A stretch of 64,000 nt of DNA, from the NCBI GenBank assembly GCA_020050835.1, contig JAGVKB010000139.1:1-64000 (forward strand). The letters run 5' to 3'. The position numbers and the translations under genes were made by a program. Origin of the DNA: Candidatus Obscuribacterales bacterium (GTDB taxonomy: Bacteria > Cyanobacteriota > Vampirovibrionia > Obscuribacterales > Obscuribacteraceae). The notes beneath the pieces are model-generated. The model was not told the origin of the DNA. It did no database searches and saw only the letters and a program-made list of their open reading frames with translations. Positions within the stretch are counted from its first letter, which is position 1; the number at the start of each line of letters is the position of its first letter. Of the stretch, positions 8,960 to 16,253 are shown piece by piece.

Positions 8960-9820
8960 CTATTTATGCCACGCTCCGATCCGATTTTCAGAGAGTACTC
9001 TTAAGATCGGCTCATGCAGAAGTCCATTGCTTACAAGGCAACTGCCTTCATAGATCGACTCGCCACCACTTAAATCGCTAAATCGACCGCCGGCCTCTTC
9101 GACGATTACCTTCATCGGAGCAAGGTCCCAGGGCTGGACGCCGATCTCTAGCATGGCCTCGGCCTTGCCTTCAAACACAAAGGCAAACCCGAGATAGTCT
9201 CCGAAGCCGCGTTGCCGGCAGGTAGCCGAGACCAGCTTAGTCAGCCCATCCCAGTAGCCTTCTTGCAAGATGCGGTTCGGTCCGCCGAAATTAAACAAGG
9301 CATCAGCAAGCCGAGCTTTGTCGGATACCTGCAAGCGGGCGCCGTTCTTGAATGCGCCGCCTCCGCTTTCCGCCCAGAAAGTATCGCCGACTGCCGGGGC
9401 ATGGATGACGCCCAGTGCTACCCGGCCATTAGTTTCAAGTGCAAGCAGTGTAGAGAAGATTGGGATGGCGCGGGCATAATTGTAGGTTCCGTCAATCGGA
9501 TCGATAATCCATTTGCGAGCGGCACCGCCTTTGACGCTGGCGCCTTCTTCTTCACCCAAGATGTCATCGCCGGGAAACTCATTTTGAATCGCGGCTCGGA
9601 TGATGCGCTCGCACTCTTTATCAGCCGCAGTCACCGGCGAGCCGTCGTCCTTCAAGCAAGATTTAACGCCGGCGTTTAGATAGTCCATAGCAAGAGCGCC
9701 AGCTTTCCTGCAGATTTCAAGGGCGAAAGACAGCTCGCGACTTTGTTTCAACTGAACTCCTTTGCAGTAATGGAATGATTCCGGCTTACGGTCGCCGGCG
9801 AGGGCGCCGCTGTTAATCAT
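8960..9820 (-). CDS. Inositol monophosphatase family protein (HisN/SuhB-like)
   Basis: Carries the metal-binding signatures of the family: LGEEEG, WIIDPIDGTYNYARAIP and the C-terminal QPWDLAPMKVIVEEAGGRFSD split around conserved Asp. Such Mg-dependent phosphatases hydrolyse inositol-1-phosphate, histidinol phosphate or PAP; the substrate cannot be told here, with histidinol phosphate plausible. The open frame begins at ATG 9820, but a TTG at 9751 has AAAGGAG five bases upstream and begins exactly where family members begin (LKQSRELSFALEICRKAG), so the true protein is probably 263 residues. The 55-bp spacing suggests an operon with the downstream histidine kinase. Confidence 0.9.
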   Translation of the reverse strand: MINSGALAGDRKPESFHYCKGVQLKQSRELSFALEICRKAGALAMDYLNAGVKSCLKDDGSPVTAADKECERIIRAAIQNEFPGDDILGEEEGASVKGGAARKWIIDPIDGTYNYARAIPIFSTLLALETNGRVALGVIHAPAVGDTFWAESGGGAFKNGARLQVSDKARLADALFNFGGPNRILQEGYWDGLTKLVSATCRQRGFGDYLGFAFVFEGKAEAMLEIGVQPWDLAPMKVIVEEAGGRFSDLSGGESIYEGSCLVSNGLLHEPILRVLSENRIGAWHK

Positions 9821-9853
9821 CTCATCCTGTCAGCCGTTGAATTCCAATATGAA

Positions 9854-9881
9854 GCTCCCGCCTGGATTGCCGGGCGGGAGC
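9854..9881 (-). terminator. Hairpin downstream of the SLH-protein gene
   Basis: A perfect 9-bp stem, GCTCCCGCC 9854-9862 with GGCGGGAGC 9873-9881, lies just after the stop of the minus-strand SLH gene. The bases after it on the minus strand (TTCATATTGG) are only weakly T-rich, so it may be a terminator or an mRNA-stabilising 3' hairpin. Confidence 0.5.
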
Positions 9882-9913
9882 CTCAAAGGATTCAGGTCAG
9901 GAAGAAGCTGGCC

Positions 9914-10477
9914 TTAGAACAGGTAATCGTAGATGGCGCGCGCTCCGCGTCCAACACCGACACCGATATCTCTTACGTCAATCAAGGTTCCCTTGACTAC
10001 ACGCTCAAGCAAGAACCCCTTTTGCCGTTCAGCATATGCCAATCGCATATCTTGTTCAATATTCTTCTCCTCGACAAGCTTCATGCGACGCTCGAGATCA
10101 TCGACGCGAGATTTCAATTTATTGAGCTCTCCACGAAATTCCTCAAGCAACGCAGCGAACTTTTCGAGGTCGGCTTTATCAGCCTTTTGCGCCAAACGTG
10201 CTTGAATGCACTGCTCGTACTTATATAGCGCGGCAGCTAATTCAAAACGTGTCGCAGATTTTTGACCACGATATGTCCGGTCGGGATAACCGACCAGGAC
10301 GTGACATTCATTATTTACTAATTCTTTGAGCGCGTTATATGCCCACTCGTTTCCTACAACGTCGGTCAGTTCATTGATATTGGTGGCACCTTGCGCAAAC
10401 GCAGGGGCCATGCTTACACAAAGACTTGCTGAAGCAGCAACAACTGTAGTAACGAAGGTCGCAATCCCTTTCCTCAT
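9914..10477 (-). CDS. SLH-domain and coiled-coil envelope protein
   Basis: A signal peptide ends APAFAQG. One S-layer-homology domain follows (TDVVGNEWAYNALKELV, then VGYPDRTYRGQKSATRFELAAALY), then a heptad coiled coil (ADLEKFAALLEEFRGELNKL...) of about 45 residues. This is the N-terminal layout of cyanobacterial SLH porins (SomA/iota-22 type), in which the SLH domain binds peptidoglycan-linked polymer. The 400-residue beta-barrel of those porins is absent: the protein ends about 65 residues after the coiled coil. It could be a periplasmic spacer or outer-membrane tether. ATG 10477, with AAGGAG 11 nt upstream, is preferred over GTG 10489. Confidence 0.85.
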   Translation of the reverse strand: MRKGIATFVTTVVAASASLCVSMAPAFAQGATNINELTDVVGNEWAYNALKELVNNECHVLVGYPDRTYRGQKSATRFELAAALYKYEQCIQARLAQKADKADLEKFAALLEEFRGELNKLKSRVDDLERRMKLVEEKNIEQDMRLAYAERQKGFLLERVVKGTLIDVRDIGVGVGRGARAIYDYLF

Positions 10478-10489
10478 ATTTTTGACCAC

Positions 10490-11033
10490 TCCTTCGAGTC
10501 GACCTAAATCCTATGTGCCAATCTTATCTCAAATAGAAACGGGGAGAGTAGTACCAAGTTTAGTAAAAACCACCTCGGCCAGCAGTATCACTCTGAAAGC
10601 TGCATCAGGAGCCGATCGCCGCCTCCTTAAATAACATTAATATCTTAAGAACTTCGCGCCCAAAATATATCCGATCGAAACTCTCGAAAGGCAATAGAAC
10701 TGCCGGTTCATGGCAACCACTCGTCAAGAATTCAAACCACTGATCGCTATTTGCCGACAAGTCAACGGTGGCTGATAATTCGGCTTGCCGAGACGATTTC
10801 AAGCCAGCTGACTGCAATCGAGCACAGTAACCAAGTGAAAATGCATCTTATCAACCCGGTTTGAGCACCACCGGTAGTATCGCACCGCGCGGTTGGTAAG
10901 ATGCATTTTCATCCTCAAAGTCCAGGCAACCACTTTGCGACTGCTACCGCCGGTGATTGCACGCTCAAAGAGCTGTCAATCTACGAAAACCAAAACTGCC
11001 AGCAAACTAATTTAGAAAAATGGACTCGCCGGG
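10490..11033. other. 544-bp intergenic region with long inverted repeat
   Basis: This gap lies between the 3' end of the Ycf46-cluster operon and the 5' end of the SLH gene, both on the minus strand. It contains the 76-bp hairpin listed separately and presumably the SLH gene promoter near 10500-10600. A 70-codon minus-strand frame at 10605-10817 starts with TTG, has no SD and resembles no family, so it is not called. Confidence 0.6.
10836..10911. repeat. 76-bp inverted repeat (21-bp arms, 34-nt loop)
   Basis: Arm 10836-10856 and arm 10891-10911 are inverse complements at 20 of 21 positions (core ATGCATCTTA/TAAGATGCAT). The loop is GC-rich and contains CACCACCGGT. No T-tract follows either side. 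Position after the radical SAM stop fits an operon-end hairpin, but the length is more like a small RNA, a miniature inverted-repeat element or the ends of a lost insertion. Confidence 0.75.
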
Positions 11034-11708
11034 CTAAATTTGAAAGGACTGCCCGCCGAAGCCGGTGAAAATGATCGTCCCGTTCGGCAGCACGTGCACT
11101 TCGGTTACATTTTCGTCGAACTGGCGTTCAACTTTCAAGAAGTCCGGTTTAAGCCAGATCAATCGTTGGTTGGAGCTGCCACGCCAGATATGCGCTTTGG
11201 GATCGGGGCTTTTGAGAGCCTCGACGTAGCGCCCATCGATTAAAAGGTCAATCTCCCGCAAAAACTCTTCACTGGCGTCGGCCGCCTTGGGACCGGTTAA
11301 CTCTTCGTAGGTGAAGCCGCTGTAGCAAACAGTGGTCAGGCCTCTTTCAGCGCGAATGATGCGAGAGACTTGAGCCAAACCGCGGGCCTGCAAAAATGGC
11401 TCGCCACCTGAGAATGTGACACCACGGTGGTTAGGATTAGCCAAAATCTTTTTGGCCAGCTCTTCAGCCGAAATCAACTTTACAACCTTCTGGGTATCCC
11501 ATGTGTCGGGATTCTGGCAGCCCGGGCAAGCATGTCGACAGCCCTGCGTCCAGACTACCGCTCGCGGGCCGCCCGGTCCGTTGGCCAGACTCTCTTCCAC
11601 ATATCCGGTAATGTTGAGCAATCCGGACTCCCGATAACCAGAGACCGGCGAATTGACCTGAAGACGCTTGCGGCTTTGACGATTTCTTTCAGGCTTGCTG
11701 CTTGCCAT
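11034..11708 (-). CDS. NrdG-like radical SAM activating protein in the Ycf46 cluster
   Basis: 224 residues from ATG 11708, chosen because AAGGAG sits 4 nt upstream; the frame is open further. The radical SAM motif is CRHACPGC (Cx3Cx2C), preceded by GPGGPRAVVWTQG, as in NrdG and pyruvate formate-lyase activases. A glycine-rich SAM site (TFSGGEPFLQ) and the ISRIIRAERGLTTVCYSGFTYEEL context also match the NrdG/4Fe-4S single-cluster group. No anaerobic ribonucleotide reductase (NrdD) is nearby. Instead it is last in an operon with DUF2997, Ycf35 and Ycf46, overlapping the DUF2997 gene by 20 bp. Its substrate is therefore probably not NrdD; it may act with the cluster proteins. Confidence 0.88.
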   Translation of the reverse strand: MASSKPERNRQSRKRLQVNSPVSGYRESGLLNITGYVEESLANGPGGPRAVVWTQGCRHACPGCQNPDTWDTQKVVKLISAEELAKKILANPNHRGVTFSGGEPFLQARGLAQVSRIIRAERGLTTVCYSGFTYEELTGPKAADASEEFLREIDLLIDGRYVEALKSPDPKAHIWRGSSNQRLIWLKPDFLKVERQFDENVTEVHVLPNGTIIFTGFGGQSFQI

Positions 11709-11919
11709 AACACTCCTTGTTGACGCGGCGAGTAATCTCGCCAAGTCTCGCTTCCAGCGCGCCTGCTAACTGATCGCACTCTTGCGCGCTTGTCCCGACG
11801 GTCTCCAGTAAGATGTTGCCTCTGCTGTCAACAGCTATATGAATGCTCAACTCCTGAGCAGAATCCTCTATCTCCAATTTGGCCATCGCTTCATCTTTTT
11901 GCTCTTTTTCGCTGGGCAT
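11689..11919 (-). CDS. DUF2997 family protein
   Basis: 76 residues. The pattern LSIHIAVDSRGNILLETVG, a Cys (SAQECDQLAGALEARLG) and a C-terminal NKECYGKQ agree with DUF2997 (beta strand, ISPxGxxxxET-like turn, conserved Cys before an LExxLG helix, terminal Y). The family is small, of unknown function, and in cyanobacteria is commonly found near Ycf35 (from memory). An N-terminal extension of about 20 charged residues is unusual. ATG 11919 has GGAAG 7 nt upstream. Confidence 0.8.
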   Translation of the reverse strand: MPSEKEQKDEAMAKLEIEDSAQELSIHIAVDSRGNILLETVGTSAQECDQLAGALEARLGEITRRVNKECYGKQQA

Positions 11920-12053
11920 TGATTACTTCCTTTCCTGCGCCTTCCTATTTACTTAGAACTCCGACTTGACATAACTGAATGCCGGAGGCCACGGCTGCCA
12001 GCGGCGACATTCGCCGCCACATTAGTGGCCTCCTCCATTTGCTTCCATGATCC

Positions 12054-12431
12054 TTACCGCTGGACAATCAGTTTTACCGTACCGTCCTCTTGGACCGTTT
12101 GCTTCGTCAAGTTGTAACCGAGCCGCTTGATTTCGGCGATGGTCTTGTTGACGGCATACTTCTGATTGATAGAGTCAAGAAGTTGCTGTTGATTGTGCTG
12201 TTTCGCAACTCCCCAAAGATCAGCCACCAGATCAAAGGTTCCATCAGCATTTTTGGTCCAACCCAGATCGTAATGACCGGGTAGTACCGCCACCACGTCT
12301 GCTTGCAGGCGCAGCCCATTATGGCCACGAACCTGCGCGCTGGCTCCTACTGTAAAACCTAAGTCCTGTAAGCTTTTGATCAAGATTTCGGCATCAGTGA
12401 TTTGTGTCTTGATAGTGCTAAAGTGCGACAT
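12054..12431 (-). CDS. ycf35: Ycf35 / DUF1257 family protein
   Basis: 125 residues beginning MSHFSTIKTQITDAEILIKS, the hallmark N-terminus of DUF1257. It then has VRGHNGLRLQADVVAV, YDLGWTKNADGTFDLVADLW and the C-terminal basic strand region; the whole matches Ycf35 of cyanobacteria and algal plastids. Function is unknown. TGGAGG sits 6 nt before ATG 12431. It lies between the Ycf46-like ATPase and DUF2997 in one leftward transcription unit. Confidence 0.9.
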   Translation of the reverse strand: MSHFSTIKTQITDAEILIKSLQDLGFTVGASAQVRGHNGLRLQADVVAVLPGHYDLGWTKNADGTFDLVADLWGVAKQHNQQQLLDSINQKYAVNKTIAEIKRLGYNLTKQTVQEDGTVKLIVQR

Positions 12432-12500
12432 TCGATACCTCCAGATATCTTCAAAGGACTTTGTCGATTTATGCGATTCCAGACATCACCTCCAGTGTTG

Positions 12501-14177
12501 TCAAAGTGAAGATTCCATTCGTAAATACTCGTTTTGATCAATCAAGGTATCCGAGCTGGAAGCCATGCGAGCGCGATCTTGGGCCCAATCTCGCAAGGCG
12601 CTCACCTGTTCGGCCATCGATTGAGAGAGAGGCTTGGTCGCTTCAATCGCCCGGATGATGTCAAATTGAGTGAATTCACGACCGTCATCCGCAAACGCCT
12701 CATACATTGCCGAAATGATGGCCTGTTCTATTTCCGCTCCTGAGAATCCCGACGTTCGGGCAGACAGATCGGCCATTTCGTAAGCGCTGATATCAGATCG
12801 GCGCATCTTTAGATGAATCCGAAAGATCTCCTCTCTCTCTTGTGGATTGGGCAGATCGATAAAGAAAATCTCGTCAAAACGCCCTTTTCGCAAGAACTCG
12901 CCAGGCAGCCTGTCGACGCGATTTGCTGTGGCAATCACAAAAACTGGCGTCCTTTTCTCTTGCATCCAGGTCAAGAATGTTCCAAATACACGGGCAGCTG
13001 TTCCGCCGTCGGCCCCCATCGAACTGGCCATGCCACCGAAAGCCTTATCAACCTCATCAGTGAACAAGAGGCATGGTGCAAGCGACTCGGCTGTTCTTAG
13101 CACCGACCGCAGGTTTTGTTCAGAGGAGCCGACTATGCCGGCAAATATTCGCCCCATATCGAGCTTCAGCAAGGGGAGATTCCAGAGATTGGAGACTGTC
13201 TTGGCCACCAACGACTTGCCGCAGCCAGGAACGCCCAGCAACAAAAGCCCTTTCGGTTGAGGCAATCCATAACTGCGGGCGCTTTCGCTGAAGGAGCCCT
13301 TGCGCTCATCGAGCCATTTCTTGAGATTCTCCAGCCCACCCACTTGGCTTAGCGTGCGCGGTTCTTCCCAGAACTCTAGAATCTGCGATCGGCGAATTAT
13401 CTGTTTCTTCTCGGAAAGGACAATATCAAGCACATCTTGCGAGAGCTTACCGGTCGAAATTAAGGCTCTGGTGTAAACCTTTTCAGCCTCATCGACGGTC
13501 AAACCAAGCGCTGCTCGCAAGAGAGTCTCCTTTTCGTCTCCGGCTACAGGCGGGTGCTCTGAAGTATTCAAACGCTTATCTAGAAAAACTCGATCGAACA
13601 CCTGGCCAATTTCGCTCATCGTCGGCAAGCGAAAATCCAGTACCGCCACGTCCTTTTCCAGCTCGGGCGGAATTCTCAAGACCGGCGACAGGATAATGAT
13701 CGTCTGCTCGAGTCGGCAGGATCGATAATGCGAAACTGCGTCTCTGAGCCACCGCACAACAGCCGGGCTATCTAAGAATGGATGGAGATCCTTAAAAGCG
13801 AAGATCGTCGGATCGCTGCGCTTGGTGGCGAAGTCAAGCGCAGCTTCCGGTGAAATCGTCCCTGGAATCGTTTGTCCCCACAATCCAGCTTGAAAGTTGC
13901 CGGGCATCTGGTTGGACTGAGACGGCGAAGCCGCCGCCCCGAGTTGATTTACCTGTATGGATTGACAAGTATGGCTAGATTGTGGAGCAGAACTGGCCTG
14001 CACTGGACGTTGAAACGGTCTAAAACCTTGAGTAACAGCCCAGACATAAAGCGGCTTGAAAGACTGGTTTTCAGCAATTTGGGCGATTGATGCCAGCGCC
14101 CGGTCTTCTTCGGGAGTAACTAAGTAGATCAGCGGATAGCGAGCTCGAATGAGGATGTCCAATTCCTGCAATTTCAT
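12501..14177 (-). CDS. ycf46: Ycf46-like AAA+ ATPase
   Basis: 558 residues from ATG 14177, matching the family N-terminus (MKLQELDILIRARYPLIYLVTPEEDR). AAGGAGG lies at 14181-14187, next to a tandem ATG 14180; the frame is open to 14342 but the extra residues look non-coding. N-terminal inactive domain with a Gln/Ser/Pro-rich insert (about 60-95), then the AAA+ module: Walker A GVPGCGKS about 315-322, Walker B LLFTDEVD about 370, sensor 1 ATANRVDRLP and arginine finger in RKGRFDE. Ycf46 in cyanobacteria is linked to carbon-supply responses; here no photosynthesis genes are seen. It is the first large gene of the operon. Confidence 0.92.
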   Translation of the reverse strand: MKLQELDILIRARYPLIYLVTPEEDRALASIAQIAENQSFKPLYVWAVTQGFRPFQRPVQASSAPQSSHTCQSIQVNQLGAAASPSQSNQMPGNFQAGLWGQTIPGTISPEAALDFATKRSDPTIFAFKDLHPFLDSPAVVRWLRDAVSHYRSCRLEQTIIILSPVLRIPPELEKDVAVLDFRLPTMSEIGQVFDRVFLDKRLNTSEHPPVAGDEKETLLRAALGLTVDEAEKVYTRALISTGKLSQDVLDIVLSEKKQIIRRSQILEFWEEPRTLSQVGGLENLKKWLDERKGSFSESARSYGLPQPKGLLLLGVPGCGKSLVAKTVSNLWNLPLLKLDMGRIFAGIVGSSEQNLRSVLRTAESLAPCLLFTDEVDKAFGGMASSMGADGGTAARVFGTFLTWMQEKRTPVFVIATANRVDRLPGEFLRKGRFDEIFFIDLPNPQEREEIFRIHLKMRRSDISAYEMADLSARTSGFSGAEIEQAIISAMYEAFADDGREFTQFDIIRAIEATKPLSQSMAEQVSALRDWAQDRARMASSSDTLIDQNEYLRMESSL

Positions 14178-14205
14178 CATCCTCCTTAGCGCCCCACCCC
14201 GGGCC

Positions 14206-14442
14206 TTACGTGCTGCCGACCGGCAGTTTTGAAAACCTCTCCATCTTTGGATCAGGCACAAATTCCAACTTGCAATTAGGACAGACGACCGGGTCTTCCT
14301 CACTGATCTCCAGTAAATATCGTTCGAACATCCTTTCTGCAAGCTCGGACATCTTCATCTCCAGATGAACCGACCGCAGTTTGAGCAATTTGTGAAGTTC
14401 CGGACGTACATACAGTGTGACTTTCGATTTAGATTCGTCCAC
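14206..14442 (-). CDS. Ribbon-helix-helix protein with CxxC tail
   Basis: 78 residues from GTG 14442 with AGAAGGAA about 9 nt upstream. Residues 6-45 read as a ribbon-helix-helix DNA-binding fold (KVTLYVRPELHKLLKLRSVH, then MKMSELAERMFERYLLE). A short C-terminal part has VVCPNCKLEFVPDP, a single CxxC that could bind metal or pair across a dimer. It is the first gene of the Ycf46-Ycf35-DUF2997-radical SAM operon, 28 bp before ycf46. RHH proteins commonly repress their own operons, and TGACGT repeats lie about 70 bp upstream. Autoregulation is inference. Confidence 0.8.
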   Translation of the reverse strand: MDESKSKVTLYVRPELHKLLKLRSVHLEMKMSELAERMFERYLLEISEEDPVVCPNCKLEFVPDPKMERFSKLPVGST

Positions 14443-14512
14443 TTACCTATTCCTTCTGTAATGACTTGAGTTTGCCAATGAGAGAACTCACCTTAATATC
14501 TACCCGGATTTT

Positions 14513-14544
14513 TGACGTTTTAACAGCATGACGTTTTGACGTCA
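14513..14544. promoter_or_regulatory. TGACGT repeat cluster, candidate operator
   Basis: TGACGTTTT occurs at 14513-14521 and again at 14529-14537, and TGACGTCA (a perfect palindrome) at 14537-14544: three TGACGT units starting 16 and 8 bp apart. They lie 70-100 bp upstream of the RHH gene start (minus strand). Ribbon-helix-helix dimers bind such short tandem sites, so this is a candidate operator for the cluster. Confidence 0.5.
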
Positions 14545-14638
14545 GGACGCCTGGGTTAAATTCGGTTTATATTCAACCACTCGGCTACTAAATCTGCACA
14601 TCAACACTCAAGCTACCGGTTTCGCCATTGTTCTGATA

Positions 14639-14676
14639 GAGGCTGTTAGAAAAACTCGAGAATATCTAACAGCCTC
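14639..14676. repeat. Inverted repeat shared with 26536-26568 (gatD copy)
   Basis: GAGGCTGTTAGA 14639-14650 is the exact inverse complement of TCTAACAGCCTC 14665-14676, with a 14-nt loop. The inner CTGTTAGA-N14-TCTAACAG occurs again, with the same spacing, upstream of the AbiEi-like gene; the outer bases AAAAA and CCT are also shared. No U-tract follows. The copy lies about 105 bp upstream of the GatD-like start. Best read as a protein binding site; an RNA hairpin is the alternative. Confidence 0.75.
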
Positions 14677-14779
14677 CTCTGGGGAAAAGTCTGCTGATCT
14701 AGCAACCGCTTGAAGCGTAAGCCGTTCATCTAACATGCGAGAATCTGAAAGTTCAGACAGATGGAGTGAATTTATTGAC

Positions 14780-15508
14780 ATGCCGGAAGCAATGGTGCTT
14801 CGAATTGCACATTTGTACGCTCACTTCCTAAACATCTACGGAGATCGGGGAAACATCTTAGCCTTAAGCAGGCGGACCCAATGGCGTGGAATTGCCGTTG
14901 AGGTAGACCCGATTGGGTTAGGGCAAGCGATCGACTCGGAACGCTACGATCTCTACTTTATCGGCGGTGGTCAAGATAAGCAGCAGCAGATAATCGCCGC
15001 GGACTTAGCGCGGCACGCCACAAGCTTGAGAAAAGCCGTTTCAGAGGGTGCCGTCATCTTGTCAATTTGTGGTGGATATCAGCTGCTCGGTCACTATTAC
15101 AAGCCGCATGAGGGCGACGAGTTGAGGGGCATTTCTCTGATGGACACTCATACAGTGGCCGGGCAGCGCCGGATGATCGGCAATGTGGTTGTACGCCGGC
15201 CCAACGGTTCCACCCTGGTTGGATTTGAAAACCACAGCGGAAAGACATTCTTGGGATCTGCCGTAGAGCCCCTCGGAAAGATTGTTTCAGGCAATGGCAA
15301 CAACGGCGACGATGGTTGTGAAGGAGCAGTTGCCGGAGGCGTTTATGGTACATACTTGCATGGCTCTCTGCTTCCAAAGAACCCAGCGCTTGCCGACGAG
15401 CTTATTACCTTGGCGCTTCGCCGGCGGAACAGCGGAGTTTCGTTAGCACCACTTGACGATGCGATTGAATCGTCGGCCCACAAACGGGCTCTTGCGCTCC
15501 CGGCATAA
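14780..15508 (+). CDS. gatD: GatD-like type 1 glutamine amidotransferase
   Basis: 242 residues from ATG 14780 (GGAG 13 nt upstream); the frame opens at 14735 and ATG 14792 (GGAAG upstream) is also possible. It begins LRIAHLYAHFLNIYGDRGNI, typical of the CobQ/CobB-like GatD group. The nucleophile is C97 in ILSICGGYQLLG and the catalytic His is H194 in GTYLHGSLLP. GatD supplies ammonia to MurT, which amidates the glutamate of lipid II in the cytoplasm. MurT is not adjacent, which is unusual since murT-gatD normally form an operon. An inverted repeat shared with the AbiEi-like gene lies upstream. Confidence 0.85.
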   Translation: MPEAMVLRIAHLYAHFLNIYGDRGNILALSRRTQWRGIAVEVDPIGLGQAIDSERYDLYFIGGGQDKQQQIIAADLARHATSLRKAVSEGAVILSICGGYQLLGHYYKPHEGDELRGISLMDTHTVAGQRRMIGNVVVRRPNGSTLVGFENHSGKTFLGSAVEPLGKIVSGNGNNGDDGCEGAVAGGVYGTYLHGSLLPKNPALADELITLALRRRNSGVSLAPLDDAIESSAHKRALALPA

Positions 15509-15596
15509 GCATTTAATTGCGCGCAAGCAGCAAAACAGCTTTTCTAGTAGGCCACTTAAGTGTAGACTGATATTAAGAGTTGTCATACCCTGGGTA

Positions 15597-16130
15597 ATGC
15601 TTATGAAATTTCTTCCACTCATACTAATGGCAGCTGCAGCCGCACCATGTTTATCCGCAAGCGCGCAGGGCGGCTATCACTACGGCTATGGCGGATCGCG
15701 CGTAGTCAATCAAGGCCAAACCGGTCTGTATAATCCATCCGGCACCTATATCGGCGGGGGCACCATGAGCCAATCAGCACGCGGCTTGCCAGCTGGAGTG
15801 AGCTCAGGCGCTATGGGCGGTCTGCCACAGACAAAGATGGGAGCAAACGTTGGCACGCCCGGCGACAATCAATACACTGATGCAGTGCAGATTCAACGTC
15901 ATATGGGGCAACAGGTCAACATGCCGATTCAACGCCGGCAGATTAACTACGGACAACAACAACAACAGAGTCAGAACATGCACTATTACGTGCCTGGTCA
16001 AAATGGGGGCGCAATTAAGCAGGGACAATTCGTCTCACCCGGTCAGCGCTATAACACCAATGGCGCCGCGGCTACTTATGCTGAGACTGATCAATACAAC
16101 GTCAATAGCAGCGGAACTTTCCACTATTAG
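15597..16130 (+). CDS. Secreted Gly/Gln/Asn-rich protein, paralogue A
   Basis: 177 residues from ATG 15597 (or 15603); the frame extends upstream to 15453 but the signal peptide (MKFLPLILMAAAAAPCLSASAQG) fixes the start. The mature part is rich in Gly, Gln, Asn, Tyr and Ser, and nearly lacks hydrophobic core, so it may be disordered or form a repetitive surface structure. A block of about 65 residues (from GGSRVVNQGQTGLYNPSGTY to VGTPGDNQYTD) is strongly conserved in the tandem gene at 16814. A poly-Gln run (QQQQQ) lies mid-protein. No known family recognised. Confidence 0.75.
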   Translation: MLMKFLPLILMAAAAAPCLSASAQGGYHYGYGGSRVVNQGQTGLYNPSGTYIGGGTMSQSARGLPAGVSSGAMGGLPQTKMGANVGTPGDNQYTDAVQIQRHMGQQVNMPIQRRQINYGQQQQQSQNMHYYVPGQNGGAIKQGQFVSPGQRYNTNGAAATYAETDQYNVNSSGTFHY

Positions 16131-16253
16131 TGTGCCAAACTTTTGCTGGCTTTTGCCGCTGCCAGCCCCAGCTGTAGCAAGCTTAAACTTTAGCATCCGC
16201 ACCCCTGAGCCTTGATGCCTCGGCTGCTCTCCCTCGTTTCAGGTACGCTTGGC

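Noticed and set aside
10605-10817. 70-codon minus-strand ORF
   Set aside because: TTG start, no SD and no recognisable protein features; the region is better seen as intergenic.
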